Assembly: GCA_027924585.1 (NCBI GenBank)
Contig: BSBM01000007.1
Coordinates: 8,132,001-8,196,000, forward strand
DNA length: 64,000 bases
Origin: Larix kaempferi
Lineage: Eukaryota; Streptophyta; Pinopsida; Pinales; Pinaceae
Reading direction: 5' to 3'
Shown piece after piece: positions 1 through 11,149 of this stretch. The notes under the pieces were generated by a model. It saw only the letters and a list, made by a program, of their open reading frames with translations, had not been told where the DNA came from and searched no databases. Numbering within the stretch: the stretch's first letter is position 1; every line of letters begins with the position of its first letter. A program made the position numbers and the translations under genes.

Positions 1-1777
1 AGGAACATTACAGTATACCTATGCCAGATAATGTACATATACCATATGAGATTATTCTTGATCTTGATAAATTGCAGTGGCCCAAACATTGAATCATGAA
101 AACAACACCTTCAAGTGTAGATTCTATCATGAAACATGGCACTTCATGATAGACTGTCCAAACAGACAACCTCTACCCTGCCTTGAAAGCAATTCACGCC
201 CCATAAAAATCTCAAAAATAGATGGGATGGATTTAAAAATGTAAAGAGAAAAAGGAAGAAAACTTTAGGGTCCAGTGGACAACAGCGCTCTCTTAGAAGA
301 AAATCCTTTCCCAGGACAGAGACAAAGAAGACTTCAAAGTGTATTGTTGTACTTCCTGAAAAGAATCCCAGATATTTTGTAGAAAACATTTCTAAGACCA
401 AATAAACCTGTTGAAGTTGAGGCACACAGACTAAGCACTCATGATTCAAAAGAACATATCAGATTTCTGCTTTTTATGAAAAGTAGATAAAGATTGCATC
501 AAATACTTAATCACCGTTAAGTTTTCCTTGTGTATCCTGCGATAAAAGGTTGAAGAAACCTTGCTCTACTAAAGGAATAGGCTAAGCTCTACTCTGCAGT
601 GCCCCATCACCTACAGATATTGCTGGGTGATTTGCAATTGCAAATCATTTTCTGCTAATAGATTTGCACATCTTTTATTCTGAACAAAAAAGTAAATAAG
701 TAGCGAGTGAATCACGATAAAGGATCTTTTTAACAAATATAGTTTAATGAATTCTCTATTCAAAAAATAATACTGTCAATTTTATAGACAAATGCTAAGC
801 ATTTAGATAAACAATTTTATATAATAATGCTACGATCAAAGGTACAACAATTTATTGTTTAGTTGTCAGAATATGTATAAGAGCCTTGCTTATTGAAGGA
901 AAACAGTAACAAGGACAAATGCCAAATATTTCTCGCATATCTACTTTATGATTATAAGAAACTGTGTAGATCAGGTTTCTTCGCTGAGGATCTAGGAATA
1001 CTTGAGTTTCATCCTGGGAGGCATTAGATTCAATCCCCATAATGGCCTATGCTTCCTCATATGTCTCTTTTTTGGATAACCTCTCAATTTTAGGCATTGC
1101 TGGTTCATGGTCCTAAGGATTTGGTTGTTTTCTCCCCTTCTCCACTCTAGGAATTTTTGGTCATACCTCTAGAGTTTTTTCAATGGGAGGTTAAGCTACT
1201 TCAAACCCGCGATAGCATCCTTGGTTCCTCTTTTGTCAATGCTCCTTGGTGCCTCTTTTTTCAATGACAACTTAGATTCCCATGGAAATAGGAATAGGTC
1301 ATCCTACCTTTCTTTTTGGCTTTCAAGGAATGGAGGTCATCAACCTCTGTAATGTGTCTTATATATTCCAACACAACAAATTTAGGTGTGAAAAACTTAG
1401 GTAGCCTATACGGTGATGACTATATACAAAATCATCAAATTTTGGTGTGAAATTTCTTGTCTTCTCATATCCATGTAGCTTAGAAAAACAAACATGGTAT
1501 TAGAGAAGTAACAGTGACCACAAGCCTCAGAAAATTTCGATTTTAAGATGGTTGCAGATAAAAGTGGTGAGAACTAACTCTGATAAAAGGTAGAATTGTA
1601 GGGCATGCAAGTAATCTCAATTCAATAGGAAACATCAGTTTAAAAATATAACGAATCCAACTCTGCCACCCATATGGGGTGTCACGCAAGAGTTTCAGAT
1701 CATGACATTGATCATCACGACTTAGACACACGAAAGGCAAATTGAAGGGGTAAGCTATGATGGGTTTTGTCTAGCTT
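1..1777. other. AT-rich intergenic DNA, no gene recognised
   Basis: Short open frames occur on the minus strand (for example 144-449), but none has a recognisable domain, a usable codon pattern or a conserved motif. I see no LTR terminus, tRNA or terminal repeat in this stretch. Confidence 0.5.
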
Positions 1778-2541
1778 GCTTCAACTCTATATATCTCCAT
1801 GAATCCTAGTAATGAAAGCGTCCTCATGCACTCGTGATACACAATGCACTGATATGAGGAGTAGGCTATTAAATTATCTAGCATAGCCCGAGATTATGAA
1901 AATTGGCAGTTTAACTGGTTTGAGGAAGATGGAGGTTTGTCACCATGATTTATGGATAGTTGTTTTATTTTTTCTCTAATATTCTCACCTTATTAATCCG
2001 TAGCTTCTCCATGAGAGCTCCAGGTTCACTACCCTGAGTCTAGAGCTTGCTTCTCTATGTCTTAGGATATCACAGCACTTAGTCCAGTCATCGGTTTAGT
2101 GGGACAACTTGGATTCTGCAGAGGATATGTCTTAGTGGTCTCAGCAAGCAATGGTGAAGGTGTTGGTAGATGGTTGACAAGGGTTATGTTTAGTTCATTT
2201 TGCGGGGTGTAGACACAGTCATGACAAGGATTATAGTTGCTTGGCCAATAGATAGAAACCCTACATAAAAAAAAAAATTGAATTCATACATGCTTACATC
2301 AAAAAATTAAATCCAAGTGCTTACTTTTAACCAAGACCCTCCAGAGATCCATTGCAAAGTAAATTGTATATTGAATGGGTTTTTTCCATCTTATTGCAAC
2401 TCTATATAGCTCCATAAATCCTAGTGATGAAAGCACCCTCATTCACTCATGATACACAATGCAGTGATATGAGGAGCAGGCTATTAAATGGTCTATCGGA
2501 TCCTGAGATTATGAAAATTGGTGGTTTCACTGGTTTGGACA
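1778..2541 (+). repeat. Direct repeat of about 150 bp, 616-bp spacing
   Basis: The segment at about 1778-1924 recurs at about 2394-2541 with point differences. Both copies run from an 'AACTCTATATA' start, through 'GATACACAATGCA', to 'GATTATGAAAATTGG'. No coding potential is visible. It probably belongs to an unrecognised repeat family together with the larger repeat at 1981-4270. Confidence 0.75.
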
Positions 2542-2760
2542 AATGAAGGGTGAGAGAAGCATTGGAAATCAAGAAGCACCCGAACAACCTAAATAGAGAT
2601 GGGGGACTTGAAATAAGTGAAATATGGCTACCACTGATCACCAAAGAAGATAATGATCAGAACCAGGTATGATTGACAACCCTTCCTTCGCATTGTCATT
2701 ATTATGAATTAATTAAAAACCTCACGCACTATCATTAAGTATTCTGAGCATTGAACAGTC

Positions 2761-2818
2761 CAACAATAACCTATCCCTCCTTTACTTTTCAACAATAACC
2801 TATCCCTCCTTTAATTTT
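2761..2818 (+). repeat. 29-bp tandem duplication
   Basis: A 29-bp unit beginning CAACAATAACCTATCCCTCC is present twice in tandem (2761-2789, 2790-2818) with one difference. It looks like a simple local duplication. Confidence 0.9.
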
Positions 2819-2895
2819 CAAGAAAATAGACAAGTTTATTTTTCATAATGATAAACCTAGACATTGCATCGATAACCCTAGCATTTATTGATATT

Positions 2896-2999
2896 GAAGA
2901 ATGTGATCTTACTAATGAATGCCTTCTCATTTATGCATATTATTATTGAATAATGTTATCTTACTAATGAATGCATTCTCATTTATGCATATTATTATT
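2896..2999 (+). repeat. 52-bp tandem duplication
   Basis: Two adjacent 52-bp units (2896-2947, 2948-2999) share 'TCTTACTAATGAATGC' and 'TTCTCATTTATGCATATTAT', with about three differences. It lies in strongly AT-rich DNA without genes. Confidence 0.85.
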
Positions 3000-3755
3000 G
3001 ATCAAGAACAAGGAGTGTCAGTAGTATCATTAATAATATTTGAATGCTAACATTTACTTATTGTGTTGAATTTTAATTAGCATTCACTTACTTATTAGCA
3101 TTCTCAATTACATTGGCAACGTGATTTTGTAATGGTTGATATTAATAGACAAGGTTATTATTTTGATTTATATTGATTATTAGGGTTAATAAATTACAAA
3201 CACTATATGCATAACCCTAGCATTTATTAGAGCTCAAATTATTTATTAAAACTTTATCAAGGATGCTATTATTATTTGCTAGAATCTATATCAAAGGGTG
3301 CTATGATTATTTGCTTGATTATTATTAATTATGATATCTTATTTATTAATAATGGTATCTTGGTAATAATAAAGTTAGTATGACTATTATTAACTTTTGG
3401 ATATCTTATCAATAATAAAGTTATTATTATTAATGCCATTAGCATTCATTTATTTATTAGAATTCTTAATTACATTTTATATAGTCGAGGTTATGTTATG
3501 ATATCAACCCTAATAATTTTTGGTGTCATGATAACCTTAACAATTCATTTATTAATATTATCATATGCAATTAGTAGCATTATCATATGCATTATCAATC
3601 AAAGAAGATTGTTTAGCATTCTCATTTAAGAATTTGGAAGGATAAGATAAGTTTTGAATAATTTGGAAGGATAGATAAGTTTTGTTGAGGAAAGGAAATG
3701 AAAGGGCATACCTAACCTATTTAATGAAACCTACAGAAACTCTTCTCTCCATTAT

Positions 3756-3799
3756 TTGTCCTGAGGATGAATCCAGTTGAGGATTCGAAACGTCGATAG
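3756..3799 (+). ncRNA. Minimal type-I hammerhead ribozyme, Penelope-like element type
   Basis: The hammerhead core is present in order. Stem I 5' strand is 3756-3760, the CTGAGGA core (CUGANGA consensus) is 3761-3767 and one unpaired T is 3768. Stem II is six perfect pairs (3769-3774 with 3781-3786) closed by a 6-nt loop. GAA follows at 3787-3789, then a 2-bp stem III (AC/GT, 3790-3793) and the cleavage-site C at 3794. Stem I 3' strand (3795-3799) pairs with 3760-3756 as C-G, T-A, G-T, T-A, T-G. A very short stem III is typical of the minimal hammerheads in Penelope-like retroelements, where they act in self-cleavage of the transcript. No Penelope reverse transcriptase or GIY-YIG domain is recognisable nearby, so this is probably a fragment of the terminal region. 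Activity is unproven. Confidence 0.7.
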
Positions 3800-4270
3800 T
3801 CAAAATGCTGACCGTGGATAATCCAGAAACTCATTCTTCTAACACTACAAACTACAGAAATATCAAATCTTTATTCTCACCTTATCAATTTGAAGATTCT
3901 CCATGAGAGCTCCAGGTTCACTACCCTTCCAGAGTTTGCTTCTCTATATCCTGGGTTTTCACAACACTTAGGCTAGTTGCCAGTTTGGTGGGACAACTTG
4001 GATCCTGTAGAGGGTATGTCTTAGTGGTATCAACAGGTGATGGTGAAGGTGTTGGTAGTTGGTTGACAAGGGTTATGTTCAATTCATTTCACGGGGTGTA
4101 GACACACTCTTGACAGGGAGTAGATTTCCCCAGCCAATAGATAGAAACCCAACATAAAACTATTTGAATTCATATACTAATTACATCAAAAAATTGAATC
4201 CAAATGCTTTCCTTTAACTAAGACCCTTCAAAGATCAGAGATCCATTGCAAAGTAAATAATATATTGAAT

Positions 4271-4655
4271 ATCAGCCATGGCCATTCCAGATTTGCTTAG
4301 TTAGGCATTCCATATTTGCTCAGTTGGGAATGTACACAATTTTTCCCCATTTCTACTTCCACCATTTTCTACTTCCTCCAAAATTTATTTTATGCTTCCC
4401 AATTTTCATTTTCCACCATTTTTAATTCCCAATTTTCATTTTCCCCAATTTTTAGTTTCGTCCGAGTTTTTAAAAATGGTTAATATTATTATATTATAGA
4501 CCCCCTATATTAATATTATATTATATTATATGATAAAATGCGCATATTATATTTTTGAGGGCGAGGGGCATATAATTGGCATGTTTTAATAGAACTAATC
4601 ATAACCAATTTTGAGTAGCATTTTTCGTTTCCGGTGCGTTATTTGATGGAATTAG
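4271..4655. other. AT-rich spacer with short TTTTCATTTTCC-like repeats
   Basis: It holds short repeats of 'CCAATTTTCATTTTCC' around 4400-4450 and ATATTAT runs. No gene or element end is seen. Confidence 0.4.
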
Positions 4656-5063
4656 ACAATAGAAAATTACAATTTTCAGTAAATTTTAACATTGCAGATG
4701 GATTTAGAGATCCCTGCAGGAGGGGGTCTTTGAATCCATCTGCAGTGTTAAAATTTAATAAACTGCAAATTTTGTAATTTTACAATGGCTTGAGCAAGTT
4801 TCGGCTTATAATTAGATACCTTAATGTATAATACATGGGTATAAGTCGATTAGTTGTTATCTATGTTAAACATGTTCATGGGCCATCCGATTATATCATC
4901 AATCTAGGGAATATTAATTATATTTGGATTAATTCAATTATTTAACGAGGGGGTCTACAATTTACTAATTTTTAACACTACAGATGGATTTAGAGATCCA
5001 TCTACAGTGGTTAAATTCAGTAAAATGTAGAAATTCATTGTCAAAATTGTAATTTTCCATTGT
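4656..5063. mobile_element. Composite foldback/MITE-like element with nested hairpins
   Basis: Three inverted-repeat pairs are visible. First, 4656-4702 pairs with about 4735-4786 around a 32-bp loop. Second, 4971-4988 pairs with 4997-5015. Third, the outer end 4656-4676 matches the reverse complement of 5043-5063 almost perfectly (ACAAT-purine-GAAAATTAC at each end). Both hairpins share the internal segment 'CAGATGGATTTAGAGATCC'. This suggests one hairpin family duplicated head to tail, or a MITE with a nested copy. It has no coding capacity. The target duplication could not be fixed. Confidence 0.6.
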
Positions 5064-5109
5064 TGGAGTGACACAACTAAAAATGAGCAAATAAATGACC
5101 AATTGTTAT

Positions 5110-5240
5110 GTGGTCATTTTTAGTTTAGTTCTTATCCTGTGACCAATTAGTCATTTATCTTGGTCATTTTTAGTTTGGTTCTTATCACGTGACCAAATTG
5201 GTTATTTATTTTGGTCATTTTTAGTTAAATCACTTAAAAT
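5110..5240 (+). repeat. ~52-bp minisatellite, about 2.5 copies
   Basis: The unit starts 'TGGTCATTTTTAGTTTGGTT' and contains 'CTTATC..GTGACCAA'. It is repeated from about 5112, 5161 and 5214, and the last copy is partial. The GGTCATTT/GACCAA words continue to 5330, as expected for the subterminal repeats of a DNA transposon. Confidence 0.7.
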
Positions 5241-5330
5241 TTCTCAATTTTGGTCATTTATCCCTTGAAAAAACCGTGGTGACCAAATGTTTTGGTCGCC
5301 TGGTCACTTATCTGTCATTTTGTACTAGTG
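5240..5330 (-). mobile_element. Possible CACTA transposon terminus
   Basis: On the minus strand the sequence opens with CACTAGTACAAAATGACA at 5330 and is followed by repeated GACCA motifs on both strands. CACTA-superfamily elements begin with CACTA and carry short subterminal repeats. No matching opposite terminus or 3-bp target duplication was found, so it may be a fragment or chance. Confidence 0.4.
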
Positions 5331-6310
5331 AACGACATCACAAAAATATTCACTTTTTCATCAAGCTATCTTTAATAAATTACGATTTTGGATACATTCT
5401 TGTGATACACCATGCAATGTCAACTATGGATTTACTACTTTATTATCCAAAATAATATCACCTTTTCAACATCGTTTATTTAATAAATGTCTAGTTCTTA
5501 ATTCAAATAATCCTTAACCCCTTTAAAGGTACTTCTTCCTTTGCTATGCTTACATTATATGGATGGTTTCCAACTTAAGTTCCCATACTATCATTGTAAT
5601 GTTGGCATTGATCAATTGAACATAATGTACATCCTTATAATAACTATTAATATTATCGTTCCACTATAAGCCAACTAGATATCCTTAGGCTTTCATCAAT
5701 GTTAATTATCCTTTTATTCCATATATTATAATAACCACACATAAACTTAAATCCATCAAGGATAATAGCTAAATATATGTATTTTTAAATCTATAAACTT
5801 GGCATATTTCATTTCAAGGTATTAACCTTTTAGGCATTTTAATCTTCAACAAGTTACATCAAGAAGAATATGTCACCTTTTTCCATATAGCAAGAATATA
5901 TGGGAATACAATTCAACCTTTTATAAGCAGTAACACTACCTCAATCGAAACATCACAATTGTACCATACAATAGGAATGTACATAACTACAATACAACTT
6001 ATAAGTAGTAATTGCTATATCAATGCATTATAACAATTGTACGATACAATTTTTCCGTGTAACAAGAATATGCATAACTGCAATTGAACATCTTATAAGC
6101 AAAAATGACAATTCAAATGAGCATACTTAATTGAAATCAGAAATACCTGGCAAGATAAACTTGAAGTCGTGCTTGGAGATTTATTTTCCCCTTGTCCAGT
6201 GAAGTCCATGCATCCAAAATGAAACAAAAACGATTAATTAGTAAACTTAACAACCTTCATACTTACATATCGCATGTTGAGCTCATTAGGCCCTACTGTT
6301 GTAAGCTAAT
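5331..6310. other. Non-coding internal region left of the 6325-10245 LTR
   Basis: It is next to the primer-binding site at 6311-6322, so it should be the start of the internal region of a minus-strand LTR element. On that strand there is no open frame resembling Gag and no protease or reverse transcriptase motif. This suggests a non-coding derivative element (LARD-like) or extensive decay. Confidence 0.4.
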
Positions 6311-6322
6311 GCTCTGATACCA
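6311..6322 (-). promoter_or_regulatory. Primer-binding site (tRNA-Met type)
   Basis: The minus strand reads TGGTATCAGAGC, the usual plant initiator-tRNA-Met primer-binding sequence, two bases after an LTR end (...GGGGTATGTTACA). It fixes the orientation of the flanking LTR as minus. Confidence 0.85.
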
Positions 6323-6324
6323 TA

Positions 6325-9300
6325 TGTAACATACCCCATTTAGGTCAGTTACTAAAGTAGTGAATTTAAAATTTGATGGAATACATATACACAACCTCTT
6401 CCTATAGTGTGTAGGCTTTGAATTACCTTTATTCGGTATGCTATAAAAAAACGTATTGAAGGTATATATTTAACCTAACCTACCTACCCCCTTTCATGAA
6501 ACACATATCTTATTTAGGCCTTTGAGTTAGCTTCAAGCTAAATCTTATACTAAAGTTTACACTTCATTTTAAAAAAACATTTGATACCTTAAAAAGCTTT
6601 TAGAACAATACTTTATCCCATCCAAAAATATATATAACATTTATATATAAAGAAATAACTACACCTCCACATATATATATAAAGATGATTATTGAAATAA
6701 GTTGCATACCATTACCCCTAATTCAAGTACCCTATATAAATAAGATGCACCTATGCATTTAACTAACACTTTAATTCATTTCCAAGTGTAAACATATATC
6801 AACATATACACTTTACATCCCTTTTATTTTAATATGCATGTATTCATTTATGTTCTTCACTTTTCGAGACATGCTTGCTAATTAATTTCTATTAGTTTCT
6901 ATTATGAAAGTATCCCTCTCTACATTCTACCTTTTTCGAAAACATCATATGCAATCAAAATGTATGACATACCCATAATAACAATCAGTTAGTCCACAAT
7001 GTATAATAAGAGCTATTGTTATTTTCTTCAAGCAACTCATAGCGTTGTGAATCCAATTCCTTATCTAAACATAATTATATTAGTTCGTAGTTGAATAACA
7101 CAACAATTACCTTCGTAAGTCTTCATGAATTCGTTCACCAATTAAATCATAACTAACATGGGATATAACACTAAAAAGGTAAATTATAAGAGTAAACTTA
7201 AACATGCTAATACATACATCTATGTGGTCATCACAAGAGCAACATGCATAATAGGAAATATCTTTTACATAAATTACTTGACGAAAGTATGCATCTTCAT
7301 AAGCACAAAATCATTAACATGACACACACGAAGAGAACATATGTAGGTGGTTCGCCCGACTCCATGGGCTATGTCCAAAAAATCAAGTCTTTTATTAATT
7401 GAACTAGAAAGAATTTTTACAAGTGCGCAACACCATTGTTGCCCTACTTTCTTCCCATCTCCTCATAGCCTCCGTGCTAGGGAGTTCCTTTAAGACATAA
7501 GAATACTAGACCAGAATTATGATACAGAACCATAGTAACTCAAAAGAGTTCTTTTTGGAGTGAAAAATCCTACAACAAGACTATTACTGATTACACAAAA
7601 AGATTCTACACAAGTAGTAACTAACAACTAGGGTTATGCCCCATGGGCTTCTTTCTCACAATATATATAGTACAATACTTCTTTCAAGCCAATAGCTTGG
7701 ATTACTTTCTTTAATGTTTAAGGTTATAAGATGAAGACATCATATCCTAATAATAAGTTTTCACCCCATCGTCGTCCAAAACCATCTCCCATAAAGAATG
7801 TTAAAAACCCTCAAAGTATGTAGACATATACTAAGCATCAAGTGAATTCATAAGGACAACTCATACAAGAGTGATTATTTAAGATTTCCTAAACAATCTA
7901 GATCTCAGTGGAGAAAAGTTTCACGCTGTCAACAAGAGTCGTAAGTAATTACATTCAGAATTCCATCTTTTAAACTATGTTGAATAGAGCAAGTATCAAC
8001 ATAATTCCAGAAATACAAACAACGACCAAACAAATGCTGCGAAACGGCAGAGGATAAAAATAAAGGTCAAGCTTTTGGCCTTATTGGCGGTATGCAAAAG
8101 TAGAACGCAGAGGATAATCTCTGATCACTTATTTACGGCCTTATTGGCAGTCTGCAGATAAAAAAAAATGCAGAGGATAAATCTGATCAAAGCTTAAGGC
8201 TTTACTAGCAGCATGTAGATGGTAAAATTAATTTGGAAAAAATCCCTAGTGCAAAGACATGCATAACGAATTCTATATATAAAAATTAGAACATGAAATT
8301 AATCCTGGGTTCAAGCTGTTAAGTTTTTCCCTTCCTCTCGGTAATGGAAATATTCCTAACCAACAGTAGGGATAAAGGGACTCGCCTTTTTCTCCGATAG
8401 CTATACCTCTACACAAAAGGTTAAAAATAAAGAGGATCTCAGCTTCTAACGCCAATCCTCTCCATGATGCATAGGTATAAGATTATAACGGAGTGGAGAA
8501 GCCGATCTACCATGCAATCAATTGTAATAGAGTTTGTAGAACATACATTTTCAAGAATGGGCATAGCAATATGATATACAACAACCGAAATCTAGATTAA
8601 AATATCCATGCCGAAATCAACCTATAGACGGATCTATTAATTAAGTTTAGTTGTACAGGCAGAGTTATCTACCATTCAAACTTATCACTACCTTAACAAA
8701 CTAGCAAGCATGTTCAGAGAAATGCATTCCTAGGAAAAGAAACCAGAATGCATGATCGGTATAACCGAGCTAAAAAATCGTACCCAATGTGCATATAGGA
8801 TCAAAACGCTACAGGTGGTCCTTTAAAAAGATAGCAGAGAGCATACTTACCCTTGTAAATCTTGGAACGAAATAACAATAGAACAAAAGAAATAAGGAAT
8901 ACACTGAAATGGCGAACATCTGTAGGGTGCAGAGAATCATTTGCATGGATTTCCTTCCTCTATCATAGATCCTCTTTCGAAAACACATTACAGAGCCCCA
9001 ACCTAGCACTGATCTCCAGTGAATATCTAATATAAATCTTATGGTGAAGCTAACACTGATCTCCAAGGAGATACAACGAAGAGCACCATACACCAATGCA
9101 GATCTCCATTGAACACCCCCCCATGATAAAACTATCCCTACCCTAAGAAGAGTCTTTTTCCCCTATCTCATAGGAGTGATAGGTGGCTTAACTAACGCCT
9201 AGTCATAAAACCAAGAGGACAAGTGGCCGCTTAACTGGAGTTCGATACTCCATTAAGCAGACCAATCCCATTAATTTCAACACCTAGAAGTCTAATTAGT

Positions 9301-10245
9301 TTCACAATTTTCTTTTTTATCTTCCATGATTTAGAAATTGACGGGGTTAGTCTTCCTTAGAGATAAAAAGAAAAGACTAATAAAATAATTCCTCGGCGCT
9401 ATTAAGGTGTATTATCCTTCATGATAAATATCCATTCTAAATGGATAATTAAGTGATGTTGATAGAGATATATGTGTATAAGTATTTGTATATACATATA
9501 GATTCCAATACTTCTTTGTTAAGCACATTTAGACATATAGGTTAGTAAGAACCTAGTTTTTACCTCATTGTTTTATACCTGAGGTACCCCTCTTTAATAC
9601 TTCCTAGATAATAACATAGTGAAGATTTATTAAACCAATAGCTTTAGCCTCTTTGTTTTATATTCATCAGAGTTGAAAACTTTATCGAAGATGACTATAT
9701 ATATGTATTAAAATAATATATATAGTTTATATTCCTCAAGGTCTAACAAGCGTTTAACAAGCGTTTGACCTAGAAATGGTTGTGGGAGCTTCTTGTTATT
9801 CTGTGACAGTTAATTACTGAGAAGACCTCCTTTGGACCCAAAGTTAACTTAGGATTAAGATATCCTACAATGACCTTATAGCTCAAGTTAATCAAGTAAA
9901 CATCATTGTTCATTTTTAAATAACTGAGTTGGGTCAGCTAGTGAGAAATACGACTTATTTCCCTAAGGTACCATGATGACTCACTAGCTTGTCATCATGA
10001 GTTTGTTACTCAGGTCTTCATTAGTCTTTTACCACTCCCCTAGTAGATCCTTTCCCTCATTGTTTTAAGTTCTTTCATGCCTGCAATCTCCTAAGTTTAC
10101 CATTATAACTTATGAAAATAAGTGATAAATATTTCATGGTTTACTTGTGGGGCCTTAGCCTTGAGCTCCTCACCAGTAAATCGATACAATATTCAATTAT
10201 ATTTTTTTAAAAAAATAATAAGGGAATAAAAGGAGGGATATTACA
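6325..10245 (-). mobile_element. 3.9-kb LTR of a minus-strand retrotransposon (5' LTR)
   Basis: On the minus strand the segment starts TGTAATATCCC at 10245 and ends GGGGTATGTTACA at 6325. These are TG...CA ends with a near-palindromic 11-bp terminus shared with the other long LTRs in this window. The primer-binding site follows directly, so this is the 5' LTR and the internal region runs leftwards. Length is 3921 bp. No ORF inside is convincing. The partner LTR is not in the window, so divergence and target duplication cannot be judged; the right-hand flank is CTATC. By LTR size and termini it groups with the Ty3 chromovirus LTRs at 28944 and 57780. Confidence 0.75.
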
Positions 10246-10773
10246 CTATCACTGCTATCTCGATCATACTTATGTTTTCTTTTATATGTTTTATCATCAG
10301 ATTCATAAGAAAAGTCACTTTCACTTTTGTAATATTTTACTTTCTTACCTCTGTGTTAATAGGACATGGTTCCAGACCCAGATTTTATTTATGCTCTCTT
10401 AATGTTTTCATCATTATGATATTTTTCCAGTAAAATCAGATTCAGCTCTTCCTGTGCTTAGAATTCCTTCGTTCTCTTCTTTAACAGTTCTTATCTCAAC
10501 TTTTAAATCTTCAACTGTACATAAAAGTTCAGATGATTGGTCATTTAATTCTGCATAAATTTCTTAGTTAACTTGTTCATGTTAATTATTATTACATTCA
10601 CTATAATGAGATCTGTCCTTCACAAATTCCTCTGGTACTTCCATACCTACAATTTAAATATTAAAACTTTTTTGTATAGAAACAAATTAAAACAAAATTA
10701 GTAAACTATATTTTTTGTTTTCATTTTCTGTTGTGCGCGTTGAGCCATATTCAGGCCTAGAGTTTGACCTCGC
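10246..10773 (-). pseudogene. Decayed coiled-coil (Gag-like) reading frame of an LTR element
   Basis: Leading away from the primer-binding site at 10774-10785, the minus strand encodes from about 10648 a stretch rich in Glu, Lys, Leu and Val in heptad-like spacing (for example AELNDQSSELLCTVEDLKVE, followed by further Glu/Lys). Several nonsense codons interrupt it. The position just after a primer-binding site is where Gag lies in LTR elements. The family is not recognised. The frame ends where the 6325-10245 LTR begins, so that element probably inserted here. It resembles the ORF at 46452-47360 in being coiled-coil, but I see no clear sequence identity. Confidence 0.4.
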
Positions 10774-10785
10774 GCTCTGATACCA
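10774..10785 (-). promoter_or_regulatory. Second primer-binding site (tRNA-Met type)
   Basis: The minus strand reads TGGTATCAGAGC and continues GCG. The sequence before it ends ...TTGATTTGATA plus TG, so the LTR would end in TA, or its CA is lost. A plausible LTR start (minus strand TGTTAGGACC) lies near 11149, giving an LTR of roughly 360 bp. No second copy was found. Confidence 0.55.
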
Positions 10786-11149
10786 CATATCAAATCAATA
10801 ATTTTTCGTAAAAATTTAAAATTTTTCTAAGCGGTCTATTCGCCCATAAATGCTATTCGGAAGTATAATGTTTCAGCGTTTAAATTTACTGTTTAAATAA
10901 AAAGCGACATTTTAACATCTCATAAATTATCATTAATTATTTAATTGTCTAAACAACAATTAAATAGAAAATATCATAATACTTAGATATACAATCGTCA
11001 ATATTTACATGTCATAATGACATTCAGTTGAATCTATAACTCTATACTTGAATGATGTAATACTACCTATATTATCGTAATATACTTACATGATTTCTTT
11101 GCCTAGAAGAAGTATCATTGTCTTGTATATTAAATTCACTTGGTCCTAA

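Larger units (their letters stand above)
1981..4270 (+). repeat. Pair of ~395-bp direct repeats (1981-2377 and 3873-4270)
   Basis: Two long similar copies in the same orientation lie 1.89 kb apart. Both contain 'CTCCATGAGAGCTCCAGG', 'GGTGAAGGTGTTGGTAG', 'GGGGTGTAGACACA' and 'CCAATAGATAGAAACCC'. They differ by scattered substitutions and small indels. They could be repeats flanking an old element or a segmental duplication. I found no TG...CA ends or primer-binding site next to either copy, so an LTR call is not supported. Confidence 0.75.

Noticed and set aside
3843-5330. CACTA element between CACTACAAAC at 3843 and the terminus at 5330
   Set aside because: Flanking triplets differ (TAA, AAC), the left side lacks subterminal repeats, and the interval contains half of an unrelated direct repeat pair.
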